From: Metridium senile
Lineage: Eukaryota > Cnidaria > Anthozoa > Actiniaria > Metridiidae
Assembly (NCBI GenBank): GCA_949775045.1
Contig: OX459107.1
Coordinates: 15,927,679 to 15,991,678, forward strand
Length of the DNA: 64,000 bases
Reading direction: 5' to 3'
Position 1 is the first letter of the stretch. Every line of letters starts with the position of its first letter. Positions 1-11,821 of the stretch are shown here, piece by piece. The position numbers and the translations under genes are program-made. Below the pieces are notes generated by a model. That model worked only from the letters and a program-made list of their open reading frames with translations. It did no database searches and was not told the origin of the DNA.

Positions 1-145
1 TACCTGTATCCACTAAGAGAGAATTGACCTTGAGCTTTTTTATCATTGGAATCTTTATAATAGTACAGACATCCCTTGTGTAAAATTAAATATCTATCTT
101 GCCCTGAAAGCATAGAACGCCACAGTGAACTCTTAATATCTTTCC

Positions 146-268
146 ACTCCGACGAAGGGCTAAAGTAAACATTTTTTTACGGTGTTACAAATTCCATTCT
201 ATCACCAATCGTTTAACTCAAACACAGACGCAGCCTACACTTGTTTACTCACTAGTTTCCATTCTTAA
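146..268. repeat. Family B interspersed repeat fragment
   Basis: The segment carries the motif GACGAAGGGCTAAAG, then TTTTTTTACGGTGTTACAAA and ACGCAGCCTACAC. The same order is seen in longer copies near 3.1-3.5, 10.5 and 29.7-30.1 kb. It is a single degenerate unit with no coding potential. Confidence 0.65.
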
Positions 269-395
269 TATCTTTTTTATACCCAGATTGTCAAAGTAAC
301 AGATATTGCTAATTTCTCAGAGTCTATTACATACACTGCCACTACTACATTTGAATATTGTATACAGTCGCACAACTCTGATCTCTGATTACACA

Positions 396-575
396 CTGAA
401 TTTTGTGGAGGGAGGAAAACCATAGTTCCCTGCGCCATCTTGAAAGGTAGCTGGGTATTTGCATCAAAGCGAGACAAACGTTGAGCTTGCAATGATAATT
501 TTCTCGCGAGGTGTTAAAAGGTCTCTATCATTGCAAGCTCAACATTCGTCTCGCCTGGATTGGCGCATGGAACTA
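396..575. repeat. SINE core fragment followed by MITE family 1 (copy a)
   Basis: TTTTGTGGAGGGAGGAAAACC (positions about 399-420) matches the central part of the SINE at 35.65-35.94 kb. Immediately after, GCGCCATCTTGAAAGGTAGC opens an inverted repeat whose other arm (TTGCAAGCTCAACATTCGTC) lies at about 531-552. Four more copies of this MITE occur near 8.9, 29.1, 29.3 and 38.1 kb. The right arm here is truncated. Confidence 0.6.
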
Positions 576-974
576 TTGAACTCACATAGTGGTAAAGAAA
601 ACACATTAACAGTGTCACCCACTCTTAGTTTTATGGATGGAAATAAAACTTACATTTTTTAATTTTGTTTTCTTTTCGGACCATCCCACAATGGACATGG
701 CAGTGGTCTTGTACTAAAGCCTGGGCGGCAATTGATATGTAAGGCTCTGGATGCTTCGACGTCATCACCATGGAAACCCCAGTGTCATTTCGTGGCAGGC
801 TACCACCTTGGAACATTCTTATATATTATTGATTTATAAAAACAATTGCTGGTTGGTACATCTATGAGTTCATGCCTTGAGTTTTTTTATATCTAGTAAG
901 AAAAAAATACTATATTAATGTTTGAATAATTGTAGTTTTTGTTAGAGTTTTCACAATAAATATTAATGTAAGTG

Positions 975-1160
975 CGATTCCACCGGCTTTGACGCATCAA
1001 GCCTCATTTTCAAGACAGAAAATGCAAAGCTAGTTTAAGATCCCTTGGGACATTGTTGACTGTCTTAATTTATATTCACACTCACTCTTTTATAATATTT
1101 CCATTTTCTGTCCTGAAAATGACCCTTGATGTGTTGATGACTTGATGACTCACACTTATA
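975..1160. repeat. Short foldback (MITE-like) element
   Basis: The arm GACGCATCAAGCCTCATTTTC near 989 is mirrored by GAAAATGACCCTTGATGTG near 1116, each next to a matching copy of ACAGAAAATG or CATTTTCTGT. The centre is AT-rich and non-coding. Confidence 0.5.
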
Positions 1161-1424
1161 TTAATATATTTATTGTGAATATTAATTTAATGTTAATTTA
1201 AAAAAGTAATTATTTTAAAATTGTATATATTTATTATTTATTACAGTTTTAAACTTTTAAGAGAACTCAGACATATTCCAATTGCTAGTTGTGAAACATG
1301 TTTTCAGCTGCTGCCAATCAAAACTAATTAGCCAGTATCTTTTTAAATCCTTGATTGACGGCAGCGAAATACGTATTTTACAACCAATGATTATATTTAT
1401 ATTGTATATATTTATGATGTTGAC

Positions 1425-1505
1425 AATTATAATTATGATGGTGATGATTATGATGGTGATGATTATGATGGTGATGATTATGATTGTGATAACTATGATG
1501 GCATT
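1425..1505 (+). repeat. GATGATTATGATGGT microsatellite
   Basis: Perfect to near-perfect repeats of GTGATGATTATGATG. They generate spurious ORFs on both strands. Confidence 0.85.
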
Positions 1506-1759
1506 GAAAATGTTAAAAAACGAAAATGAGTTAACAAACTCACAAAAAAAAAAAAAAGAACGAGCCATAGTTAAGGAGATATTGGCTAAGATCAAACAAA
1601 TAACTGCAGTACCAGGCACTGTCAACGCGGTGCTTCAAGTTGACCTCAAGGGTTGGATTATGCAAGAACAAACTGTTCGCTTTGCATGGGCTGGTCCTGA
1701 TAATACCAACAAGTCTCATGATCATATAGTTTCATGGTCGATTGCCAGACTTGTACTAT

Positions 1760-3060
1760 AAATATCTATGTCCTAGTCGGAAGCATATAACAATATAGTG
1801 ATAGACAAAAAATTGCTTTAAGCTTACATCTAGATCAAAGTTGAAATCAAACCGACAATTTCCGGCATAGATATGCATGTCGCTGCAATGTTCTGAATCG
1901 AAACATGATTGATGAATGATTCTATGTTGATTTCATACACTTGAATGGTTTTAGGAATTTCATCAATTAAAGAATATAATATATTTCGATTGTATTTAGC
2001 GAAATTTTAAAGATTTTGAACGATTTTAAAAAACAAAGACGCCAATTATTGTTGGACATTTCTAAAGGAATAGCGAAAACTGCGAAGTAACAATTTGATC
2101 AAAGCTTCTAGAACACTTAATCAAAACAAATTTTGATTAGAAAACGCTATGAACATCTACGATTGTGATTTACATGGGATTTGATTCAGTAGTTTATATC
2201 TTTACCAAATAATTATATGTTGACTCGGATCAGTAACAATATAAAAATATTAGAAACTGATTAGATCATGATATGAAAAGGTTCTCGAACAACCATAGTT
2301 AATTATGGAATAACTAATCAAAATACATTTCAACTGTAATAAAGCCATTCCGGTAATCAAAGGCACTACCAATTACACTTGAATAGTTTAAGCATACCTT
2401 AATTATCAAAACAGTCTGCTGCCAGAGGTAGATTACATTTCCACTCGAAGAAAAGTTCTGTACCGGGTATTTTCTGTAAACTCTATCTGGGACAATTCTG
2501 GTGAGTTTGCAAAGATGAATAGCTGCAATAGGTAGTGAATTTCAACTACTGTAACAGTCAAAGACGTCGTTTTCGATTACTAGGGCAATAAGGAATGTTC
2601 TTCCGTACGCTTCCAAGAACTTTTATGTTATCTTCCGAAACGGTGCCGAGCTTTAGTCGAGCTCATGCCCATATTTGAGTCGTACCGGAAACGATTGCTA
2701 TGTAAACAAGTGATGATTGACGTCATAGAATCGATTCAATTCCGAAGTCAAACCGAGCGTTTACCGAGTTTGTACCGAGTGGTGCGTAAAGAAATTCTCA
2801 TTTACCGATTTTTACTGATACAAATGATTAGAAATAGAGTTGTTTTCATGTTAGGCCGAGCGTTTACCGAGTTTTTGCCGATCAAGCATACCGGAAACAG
2901 ACACTAAAAAATGAACAAACAAATCAGTTCATCCGTGAAGATGACGATATAAAGGTTGTGGCTGGGCCGGTAGTGAATGACGTCTTTTGGAGCTTATTCT
3001 ACTGTGGAAGAGCTTATTATTAGCTTCAGCTGTATTAAAACTGGAAGTTGTAAACGATAG
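1760..3060. other. Gene-free stretch
   Basis: AT-rich DNA with no ORF, exon-like segment or RNA gene that I can support. Scattered TTACCGAGTTT motifs near 2.76-2.88 kb suggest a degenerate repeat. Confidence 0.5.
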
Positions 3061-3084
3061 GTAATATAATGAAATTTGTTACAC

Positions 3085-3540
3085 CGTAAATAATGTTGAC
3101 TTAATTACTTTACTGACGTTTCGAGCTTTAGCCCTTCGTCGGCCCCTATTTTTAACTTCAATGAAGGGCTAAACCTCGAAACGTCAGTAAAGTTAAGTCA
3201 ACATTTTTTACGGTGTAACAAATTTCATTATATTACCTATCGTTTATATCAAACACCGACGCAGCCTATACTAATTTACTCGCTATAGTTTCTATTTCTA
3301 TTTTTTACGGTGTTACAAATTTCATTATATAACCTATATCGTTGATATCAAACACCGACGCAGCCTATACTAGTTTACTCGCTAGTTTCTATTTCTATTT
3401 TTTACGGTGTTGCAAATTTCATTCTATTACCTATCGTTTACATCAAACACCGACGCAGCCTATACTAGTTAACTCGCTATAGTTTCTATTTCTATTTTTT
3501 ACGGTGTTACAAATTTCATTATATTACCTATCGTATACAT
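3085..3540. repeat. Family B repeat: inverted head plus about four tandem units
   Basis: The segment opens with an inverted pair of the motif TTTCGAGCTTTAGCCCTTCG (about 3118-3190). It continues with tandem units of roughly 86-90 bp, each containing TTTTTTACGGTGTTACAAAT, a CTATCGTTT box and ACCGACGCAGCCTATACTAG. Units differ by small changes. No protein is encoded. Confidence 0.75.
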
Positions 3541-3547
3541 CTATTTC

Positions 3548-4130
3548 AATTAACGTTGTCCATCTGGAATGGTTGATCTCAGACCGATAGGAATTGTGGG
3601 AGCTCGTTAAACTGCAAATGCACTATCATAATCACGCTTGAATCCCAGGGGGAGGGGGGGGGGGTTCTCCCTTTATCCAAGTGGTAGGGGTGATCGGCGT
3701 ACCTTTTAGGGTTAAAATATTTCCTGTGCGTACCTTTTAGGGTTAAAATATTTCCAGTGCGTACCTTTTAGGTTCCATTTAGAGATTTGGCTCAAAAATC
3801 AGTTCTAAGAGTCGTTTTTACTCTGCTTTATTTGTATCTGAGCGTACCTTTTAGGGGTCATTTTCAAAATCTCCACCGATCACTCCTACCACTTGGACAA
3901 AGGGAGTACAAGTAATTACTATAAAAAATAGATGCCCATAATTCCTTTCCGTCTTGGAGTGACATAGCATCGTTTCAACGGTACTTGAATATTAATGTTT
4001 ACTTCTGAAATACTGTTATCTGTAATTCAGCACCATTCAAGTGTGATTAAAACAATGTATTTGAAATTTAATGAACTCCCACAGTTCCTATCGGTCTCAG
4101 ATCAACCATTCCAGATGGACAACGTTGACA
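3548..4130. repeat. Foldback element with about 55-bp terminal inverted repeats
   Basis: AACGTTGTCCATCTGGAATG at about 3547 is mirrored by CATTCCAGATGGACAACGTT at about 4110; the arms extend about 55 bp. Inside is a second inverted repeat (CCAAGTGGTAGGGGTGATCG at about 3678, mirrored near 3880) that encloses three repeats of GCGTACCTTTTAGGGT. This is therefore a foldback within a foldback. Confidence 0.7.
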
Positions 4131-4892
4131 GTTTTGATTTATTTTTATTGAAGCAAACTGCGCATGATCACATTAACAACTTTCCTTATAAGGAGTGGTG
4201 ACGGTAATATCAATGTGATTGATTTTCACAGTTCTGATCTATTTTTATTGAAGCAAACTGCGCATGATCACATTAACAACTTTCCTTATAAGGAGTGGTG
4301 ACGGTAATATCAATGTGATTGATTTTCACAGTTCTGATCTATTTTTATTGAAGCAAACTGCGCATGATCACATTAACAACTTTCCTTATAAGGAGTGGTG
4401 ACGGTAATATCAATGTGATTGATTTTCACAGTTCTGATCTATTTTTATTGAAGCAAACTGCGCATGATCACATTAACAACTTTCCTTATAAGGAGTGGTG
4501 ACGGTAATATCAATGTGATTGATTTTCACAGTTCTGATCTATTTTTATTGAAGCAAACTGCGCATGATCACATTAGCAACTTTCCTTATAAGGAGTGGTG
4601 ACGGTAATATCAATGTGATTGATTTTCACAGTTCTGATCTATTTTTATTGAAGCAAACTGCGCATGATCACATTAGCAACTTTCCTTATAAGGAGTGGTG
4701 ACGGTAATATCAATGTGATTGATTTTCACAGTTCTGATCTATTTTTATTGAAGCAAACTACGCATGATCACATTAGCAACTTTCCTTATAAGGAGTGGTG
4801 ACGGTAATATCAATGTGATTGATTTTCACAGTTCTGATCTATTTTTATTGAAGCAAACTGCGCATGATCACATTAACAACTTTTCTTATAAG
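4131..4892 (+). repeat. 100-bp tandem satellite, eight copies
   Basis: ATTTTTATTGAAGCAAACTG starts at 4141 and recurs every 100 bp (4241, 4341 and so on to 4841). Copies are almost identical, with single-base variants such as CATTAACAAC/CATTAGCAAC. There are no spacers, so it is not a CRISPR-like array. A diverged ninth unit continues after the insertion at 4898-5042. Confidence 0.95.
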
Positions 4893-4897
4893 GAGTA

Positions 4898-5042
4898 CAG
4901 GGCCGTAGCACCCTCAAAATGATCGGGGGCTCACCCATTGATTTCTTGAAATAGCCCTGAAAATAACTACCATTCAATACACTCAAATCATGTTTTTTTT
5001 GGGGGGGGCACGCCCCCTGCCCCTCCCCGTGCTACGGCCCTG
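4898..5042. mobile_element. 145-bp MITE with a 5-bp target-site duplication
   Basis: The ends CAGGGCCGTAGCAC and GTGCTACGGCCCTG are perfect inverted repeats. The element is flanked by GAGTA on both sides (4893-4897 and 5043-5047). It sits inside a diverged satellite unit: the flanks rejoin to AAGGAGTAATGATGGTAA, matching the array. The superfamily cannot be fixed from a 5-bp duplication alone. Confidence 0.8.
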
Positions 5043-5141
5043 GAGTAATGATGGTAACATCACTGGTTATTTTGCAAAGCGACTTCTTTCTATTGAACCA
5101 AACTGCTTATTATCACGTGATCACCACGTGATAAAATGACG

Positions 5142-8100
5142 TCACTCTGGTAGCCTTTGGCAATATTGATATCCTTCCCTTGAGGCAAGTGACGTACGAT
5201 CACGTGATCCATTTAGCTCACATGTGTGTTTTGTGTTTGGGGTTCCTGTGTTGTGGTAGTTATATGACAGGCAGGCAGTCCCGTATATAAGGCATTCAAT
5301 CGCACATTCCAGTTTGTTTGGTACTTTGTTGATAGACACACGATGTCCAACAATGGCTTTGTCAGAATGCTCTATCCCACATGAAAACGCTGCATTTTTG
5401 AACAAGCCATCTGGGTTGAATACAAAGGAAAACAAGATAAAGAAACGGGGAAAAACACATTAGAGTACAAACAATAATCATTGATGATGACGAATGCATT
5501 GTGAATGTCTGGGTGTGTGTCTCTTGTGAGTAGAGTTTTTTCACATGCAGCGTAGCTATAGGGTGTGTGTATAGTCTAGATTTGTGTGTGACCGATGTTT
5601 GAATGGTTGGTTTGAACCAAGGTGTAAGTGCCGATAGTGAATCGGATCGTCTGGGTGTGTGTAGTCTTGAGAAAGACTGTTGGTGTTAGTGCGGTCTTCT
5701 TTGCACACAGGTGTACTAGGTGCAAAGACTGTTCATATGGTATTCGATGACGTTTCGACAAAATGAAATGGCAATCTTTAATTGTACAAACTCTGTGCAA
5801 TATGTTGCTCTAATTATACAATGGACAAATATGGACAGAACACTGTTTATTACTTTGGAAGCTCTCCCCCGAGGGGGGGGGGGGGGGGGACTTCGTTTGT
5901 TCAAGTGGTAGGGGTGGTCGGCGCTACTTTTAAGGCTGGTTTTCACAAGCACAAGCAAAAGATAGTTTCTTCTATTTTTCACTTGACATAAGCAGACATA
6001 AGCATAAGCATAAGTAAAACAAACATGTTCGTTTTCTTGTGTTTAGCTTATGCTTATGCCTAGTGAAAATCAGCCTTCAGGGCTGCAAATCTTTCCTGTG
6101 CGTGCTCTCACCTCTATCTTTCTTGCATACAAATGAGCATTTCCTACTGCAATCGCCAGTTTGGTAGTTCCAATTCCTATCTGAATAAACACATTGTTTA
6201 CTGGAGTCACTGCTCTTGTTCACTATACCAAAAATCTCCTTTAAAGAATCGATTGGCAAGGTCCCAGCATGTGTCAGATGAAGGCAAGATGTCTCTCTAT
6301 TCTTGTCTAGTTCTGCTATAAACTGCTTTTCTCTGACGCTTGAAATAGTGTTTATTTTCGATGAGTAACTTTGGCACCATCTCTCAGCTTGGCTCCATGT
6401 TCTTGAGACGTTGAATCGGCGATAACAGTTTTGAAGGTGAGGGGTCCATTGTTTGGGACAGCCAGTGTTGGAAATAGGTATTCCTTCAAAACAAAATATT
6501 AATAAATTTGGAAATGTGTCTTCCTTGAAAACAAAATGTTATTAAACTTCAAGAAACGTTGAAACGATGCTATGTCACTCTCCAAGACGGAAAGGAATTG
6601 CATCTATTTTTTATTTATTTACCATAGTAAGAGCAGTACCTCTCTTCGAGGCTTGTATGCTCATCTATACATCTAAATACGATTAATCGATGTGTTTACC
6701 ATCACTTTTCTCGCCAGGAAGATAGAGGTTATTGTTAAGAAAATGTAGAATGGACTAATATATGCCTTGTACAATTTGTTTGAAGAGATGCATGCTGAAA
6801 CTGAATTTCTTTCCATCTTGAGATGACCTGTATCGCCTTTTTCGGGAAAAGTGTATGACTATAATTCCTTTTCGTCTTGGAATGACTCCGCCTCTCCATG
6901 GATAACCTTTTTGAAAATAGCTGTATGTCTCTAATTCCTTTACATTTCCAAATACCTATCGCCTTGGACAACCTTTTTGAAATAGGTGTATGACTATAAT
7001 TCCTTTTCTTATTGGAATGGCCTATCGCCTTGGACAACCTTTTGAAATAGGTGTATGCCTATAATTCCTTTCCGTCTTGGAATGGCCTATCGCCTTGGAC
7101 AACCTTTTAAAATAGGTGTATGACTATAATTCCTTTCCGTCTTGGAATGGCCTATCGCCTTGGACAACCTTTTAAAATAGGTGTATGCCTATAATTCCTT
7201 TCTGTCTTGGAATGCCCTATCGCCTTCAGTGGACAACCTTTTAAAATAGGTGTATGCCTATAATACCTTGCAATCTTGAAAATACCATAATATCCCTAAC
7301 CCTAATCACCTTGGACAACCTTTCTGAAATAGGTGACACCACTGCAAATTTCAAACCTGTTTTACCTGTCTTGTAGTTGAATGCTTGTTCTATTATAGTA
7401 CTGTTAATAACATGAAACCACAAGGCAAGCTCATCGATAGTCATCATTCTTGTGTGTTGGCCTTTAAGACTACGCGCTAGATACATGGTGCAGTTTTCTT
7501 CAATTGGTTGAGAATAATTGAGTGGCGAGATGGTTGGTTTTGTAACATTTGTTCTGAGTCAAAAATACAATAATAGGGTGAATTTTTAATTGAGGGTAGA
7601 GAATGAATATGAATTAAAATGGATGGATGGATGGATAGATGAAGAAATGAATGAACGAACGAACGAGTGAATGAATGGATGGATGGATGGATGGGCAAAT
7701 AAATACTAAATTTCCAATCAATCAATCAATCAATCAACCAATCAATCAACCAACCAACCAATCAATCAGGCAAGCAACCTTTAAAATGTCATAAAAAGTT
7801 CAACATATAACTGAAATAAGACTAACACGTACCCTGTACCATTCAGGTATAAATGAATCTCATCAGTACCATTCCACGTGACTACCACGTGATGCCACAC
7901 CCTTAACGTCATCTGTCTTCCCTTTGACCTCACCACGTGCGTCCTGTTCATTCTAGTACTACTAAACACAACCTCGACATCATTATCATTCGTTAGATCG
8001 ACTCTTAATTCCCTTGCATTGGCTCTAAAGAATAACAGCGTTTGTTTGGTCGAAGAGAGTTTAGTGCTGAACCAGAACGCTACGCTTAAGCCAAGGCGAC

Positions 8101-8613
8101 CAGATTCCTGTTTTTCCATGAAGCATGATTGGTTGTGAGAGTTAAAATCTACCGATATCCAAGAAGATGGGCCGTAGAGGCTTAAGCCGATGTTAGCAGG
8201 TGATTCATTAAGCTCGCTGTCTCCTGCAAAAAAAATATTGTGTTACGCGATTTACCGTGAATAAGGCACGGATATATAGACGGTGGACTGCGTCTGTGTT
8301 TCTAAGGAAACAATTGGAGTAAAAATGTACGATAACTAGCGGTTAAACAAGTGTGGACTGCGTCGATGTTTTTGAAGAAACCTTTGGAGTAAAAACGTCA
8401 GTACAGTATTGAATGGGGGGAGGGAGGGGGCAGGGCCATACCTTCAATATATCCGTGCCATTTTGTAGGGTCTGTACCACGGTCGATCACGTGATTATTG
8501 ACCATTGTGTTCATTGACCAATAGTGGTCCGCCTGTATACTGGACTGCGCATTCGACTTGGTGATCATCACAATAAGCATACATACACAATAGATGTATT
8601 TCAAGGTCGCCAT
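5142..8613 (-). CDS. Secreted LamG + C-type lectin + PAN/apple protein, five exons
   Basis: Exons on the complement: 8613-8442, 8223-7833, 7553-7366, 6483-6112, 5389-5142 (stop). Together they give 456 aa. All boundaries are GT-AG and phases agree (1, 2, 1, 1). Exon 1 encodes a signal peptide (residues 1-22) and the start of a LamG/concanavalin-like fold. Exons 2-3 carry the rest of it (FWF strand, WHHVVVTWNG, LYLNG, IDELALW). Exon 4 is a C-type lectin domain (about 251-374) with paired cysteines and an NWN...C...FVCK end, but no clear EPN/QPD sugar-binding motif. Exon 5 is a PAN/apple domain (ECAIECL, CLSYNY, CEL). Phase-1 boundaries around the lectin and PAN exons fit exon shuffling. The protein is probably extracellular and adhesive or recognition-related; the ligand is unknown. 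Confidence 0.82.
5460..5720. repeat. GTGTGTAGTC-rich repeat in intron 4
   Basis: Repeated CTGGGTGTGTGT and AGTCTTGAGAAAGACTGTTG motifs. The reverse complement of this family recurs as tandem units at about 33.09-33.35 kb. Confidence 0.55.
6870..7330. repeat. 65-bp tandem repeat in intron 3 of the LamG gene
   Basis: ATCGCCTTGGACAACCTTTT recurs with a spacing of 65-66 bp (about 6960, 7026, 7091, 7156, 7221), together with GGTGTATGACTATAATTCC. There are about six copies with small variations. The related string CGTCTTGGAGTGACATAGCA appears at 3.95 kb and, inverted, at 6.57 kb. Confidence 0.8.
7612..7775. repeat. GGAT/GAAT and CAAT microsatellite
   Basis: Runs of GGATGGATGGAT, GAATGAAT and CAATCAATCAAT in intron 2 of the LamG gene. 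Confidence 0.85.
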
Positions 8614-8639
8614 CTCCTGTTTTTGCTAACAATATGATC

Positions 8640-8832
8640 ATAAAAATGACAAAGATATTAGCTGTTTTCACTCTACAAGACGCGGGACAAATCGTCTTAC
8701 GACGGACAAGTCGTCTGGTGTGAAAATGCAAATTCAAACAAGTCTAATTTCGTTGAATTCACATTAGATGAACAAATGTGTGAACGGTTTGTCCGTTGAG
8801 AAGATTCGTCTGTCCTCTAGTGTAAAGAGGGC
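8640..8832. repeat. MITE-like repeat with GACAAATCGTCT motifs
   Basis: GGACAAATCGTCTTACGACG and GACAAGTCGTCTGGTGTGAA at the left, with GTCCGTTGAGAAGATTCGTC at the right. A related copy is at 12.68-12.86 kb. It lies directly upstream of the LamG gene's first exon and so may overlap its promoter. Confidence 0.5.
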
Positions 8833-8868
8833 CATATAATGACAATACCAATAGTCCCCCTTCAATGC

Positions 8869-9019
8869 AGTTCCCTGCGCCATCTTGAAAGGTAGCCGGG
8901 CCTTTGCATCAAAGCGAGACGAACGTTGAGCTTGCAATGATAGAGACACGTCAACGTTTGTCTCGTTTCGATGCAAAGGCCCGGCTACCTTTCAAGATGG
9001 CGCAGGGAACTGTGAAGTA
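8869..9019. mobile_element. MITE family 1 (copy b)
   Basis: Near-perfect foldback: CAGTTCCCTGCGCCATCTTG at the left and CAAGATGGCGCAGGGAACTG at the right, with arms of about 65 bp including GCCGGGCCTTTGCATC. No coding capacity. It is the most compact copy in the window. Confidence 0.8.
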
Positions 9020-9189
9020 GACTATTAAATGTAGAATGGAATAATATATGCCTTGCAGTTATTTTTCTTCGCCGTTCAAATAATAATAAGCAGTTGTAGT
9101 TATCAATTAGCACAATCTAAATAGTAGTCTTTGCGAAGAAAAACCACTCCACATACTCAATCGAGAATCATATATCATTGTCATCTTAA

Positions 9190-9401
9190 GGCCCGGGAAA
9201 AGGTTTCAACATTTGCTTCAATATACGTTCGATTTTGTTGAATGGCAATGTTTAAACGCTTTTAAACTATTTCAACATTGTTAAAACGTGTTGAAACGAT
9301 GTTGAATTGATGTTGAAAGAGTTTAAAAGCGTTTAAACATTGACATATTCAATAAAATCGGACGGATGTTGAAGCAAATATTAAAACCGTTTGCCCGGGC
9401 C
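9190..9401. mobile_element. 212-bp MITE flanked by TTAA
   Basis: The ends GGCCCGGGAAAAGGTTTCAA and its imperfect inverse (AAACCGTTTGCCCGGGCC) are flanked by TTAA at 9186-9189 and 9402-9405. A TTAA duplication is typical of piggyBac or Kolobok superfamilies (established knowledge). The interior is itself a second inverted repeat (TTTAAACGCTTTTAAAC and mirror). Confidence 0.75.
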
Positions 9402-9419
9402 TTAAGCGGAGTTCTGTCA

Positions 9420-10480
9420 TTGATGTATTAGATTTGCCATTTTATATTTTATTTGCCATGATATATTGTCATTAACTGATTACCATTCTATACTTCTATA
9501 TGAAGTGCTTTATCGCAAACTGCGTTAACAGTGCACTTGAGAACCAATACAGTCACGATCACGAAAAGCGAAATGTTGATTGGTCTTTCAAATGACAACC
9601 GTTTCACATTCCCAAAACTTTACATTGATTCGGGGGAGAGGAGGAAACTGAAAAATGTTATAGAAATATTTTTCATGTAAAAAAAAAACACAGATAATTT
9701 TGGCAAGGTATTTGACACATGATTGAAGAGCGGCTATATACGTCACAAGTCATCTCGTCATCTCTATTTGCGTGTAAAATGCTCAACTACAAAACCGTCT
9801 AAATTAGTATACTTGGTTTTAGCATTTTAAATAATTAAAATTGACATCATTTATAGGATAGAGAAGCTTATTATGTTCTTCATAATTGTTAGGAACAGCA
9901 TTAGCAAGAAATCAAAGAATGAAACCTGAGTGTAACTAAAAAGGAGAAAGATTTGACAACAAATTGAGTTGACCAAAGTAACAACATGATATAAACAAAT
10001 ATATCAAAAATGAGAAACAACAAGATCAAATAGAATGGACAGTAGTGAAGAAGCAAAGAAAATCAATAGTTATTTGTTGTATTAAATTCACCAAAGAAAA
10101 AAAGACACAAGAAAACAAGCAAGCTGTAATGATAAGTAGAAATAAAAATACATTATTATAAAAAGATAAAAACAGGAGAAGCTAGCAAAGCGTTAATTGG
10201 CAAAAGGCAACGAATATGATAAGAAACAAAAACACAAAAACAACCAAAACCCTGAGTAAACAAAACAAAACGAAAAACAGCTAAAAAGAAAAGAAAAAGG
10301 ACGGAGTAGAAACGATTTACAACCTGTGTAATACACTGCTATCATGGTCTACTTTTGCTCTCGTCGGTACGATGAAAAAAGTATCCTCGATCTACTAGCC
10401 GCCGTGACTAAGAGAACAACTCCATATTGATAACCTTACCTCGTTTTGTTTTCCTTCTCAACGTTAACTTCTTGAAGTTT
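9420..10480. other. Gene-free stretch
   Basis: AT- and A-rich DNA. I see no ORF, exon or RNA gene here. Confidence 0.5.
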
Positions 10481-10485
10481 GAATG

Positions 10486-10622
10486 GAAACTAGCAAGTAA
10501 ACTAGTAAAGGCTGCGTCGGTGTTTGATATAAACGATAGGTAATAGAATGAAATTTGTAACACCGTAAAAAAATGTTGTCTTTACTGACGTTTCGAGCTT
10601 TAGCCCTTCGTCGGAGTAAAAG
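10486..10622 (-). repeat. Family B interspersed repeat, reverse orientation
   Basis: AAACTAGTAAAGGCTGCGTC, AACACCGTAAAAAAATG and GACGTTTCGAGCTTTAGCCC occur in the reverse order to the copies at 3.1 and 29.7 kb. This is a single unit plus the head motif. Confidence 0.7.
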
Positions 10623-11041
10623 CAACTTGATGTTTCAACCTAGGGAATTGAACTAATACTTAAAGAGTAGTTTACAATGGTAAATATAAAACATATACAA
10701 TATTGTATAGTTTAGTATATTGCTCTAATATAACACATCCTTGTGATAAATGACCGTTGAATAGAACCTCAATATGGTTAAGTAGATTATCGCGCAAGAA
10801 CATCATCAATTGAATGATTTCTTCCGCACCAAGAGAATTAAATTAATCGATATATCAATCAATCAATCAATATCTCCTCGTTTTTTTAAAAAAAAAACAT
10901 TTAGGTTCTACTTTACTTAAGTAGCTAAGACTCAACCGGTTCGTGTGAAGCGTCAAAAAGCGTTGTAAGACTTGTAAAGTATAAAGTAAAGTAGCCTTAT
11001 TTAATGAACAAAAACATTTTAAGCAATTTTATATACATGTT

Positions 11042-11131
11042 CTATGTCTTTTCCTTCGTGTTTTTGTTTTCGAGATTCTCTACGTAATCCTCCGGTAAAA
11101 TTTCAAAGTTTACAAATCGTTCTGGCTCCAT
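11042..11131 (-). pseudogene. Possible Crypton-type N-terminal fragment
   Basis: The last 29 residues of an open frame, from MEPERFVNF to ENKNTKEKT, resemble the start of Crypton/DUF3504-type tyrosine-recombinase ORFs, where an acidic segment precedes a K-N-T-K motif. The frame stops at once and no catalytic region follows. The match is short and rests on pattern memory, so this is tentative. A related fragment is at 54.1 kb. Confidence 0.25.
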
Positions 11132-11821
11132 TTTGTTTTCTTTTTGATCGCTTTTTGTGGAGTTTAGGTCAACTAAACAACACTTGCTGAATGAGCGAAC
11201 GAAGCTGAATGAAAAAGAAAGCGAGCGCCCGTCAAACAAACCACGACATGGCGGGAATTTCCCCGCAGTGAAAAAACGTCGTACGCGGCCTCTGATTGAA
11301 CGTATCATTTTTCTCACACGTGAAAAACATCGTACGCGAGCTCTAGTTGGACAGAATTTATTTACGAACAAACATTTACGGTATGGCTTTACAGTGAATA
11401 TCACTCAGTATTAACAGCCTTACAAGCAGCAACGATTTTGAAACAAGTACGTTTTCTAACAGATGAGCTAATGGTCTATTACAAGAAACAACAAAACTTT
11501 CCTTGCAGGGGTAGGCTGAGGAGAGAGAAATGTTCCACAACATTTTTTAAAATACCATATATTTTTTTAATATAAAAATGGTTCTTACTTTTACAAGAAC
11601 GTTGCCAATAGAGTTAATTTGGATATTTGTGTATGTATATTAATATTAAAGTATAAAATGTATTAAGCAATTTCAATAGTTAAGAATATATATACTTTAT
11701 TGGGAATATATTTAAAGCTGTACGCACTACGCGGCTTTCAAAAAGACACCTCGATTTTGTCCCATGATACCTTTACCGTCAAGATACACAGTACCGGTTG
11801 TTGAGAAAAATAAGATATTTT

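Noticed and set aside
4131..4892. Regular repeats that could suggest a CRISPR array
   Set aside because: Units are contiguous 100-bp copies without unique spacers, in an animal genome.
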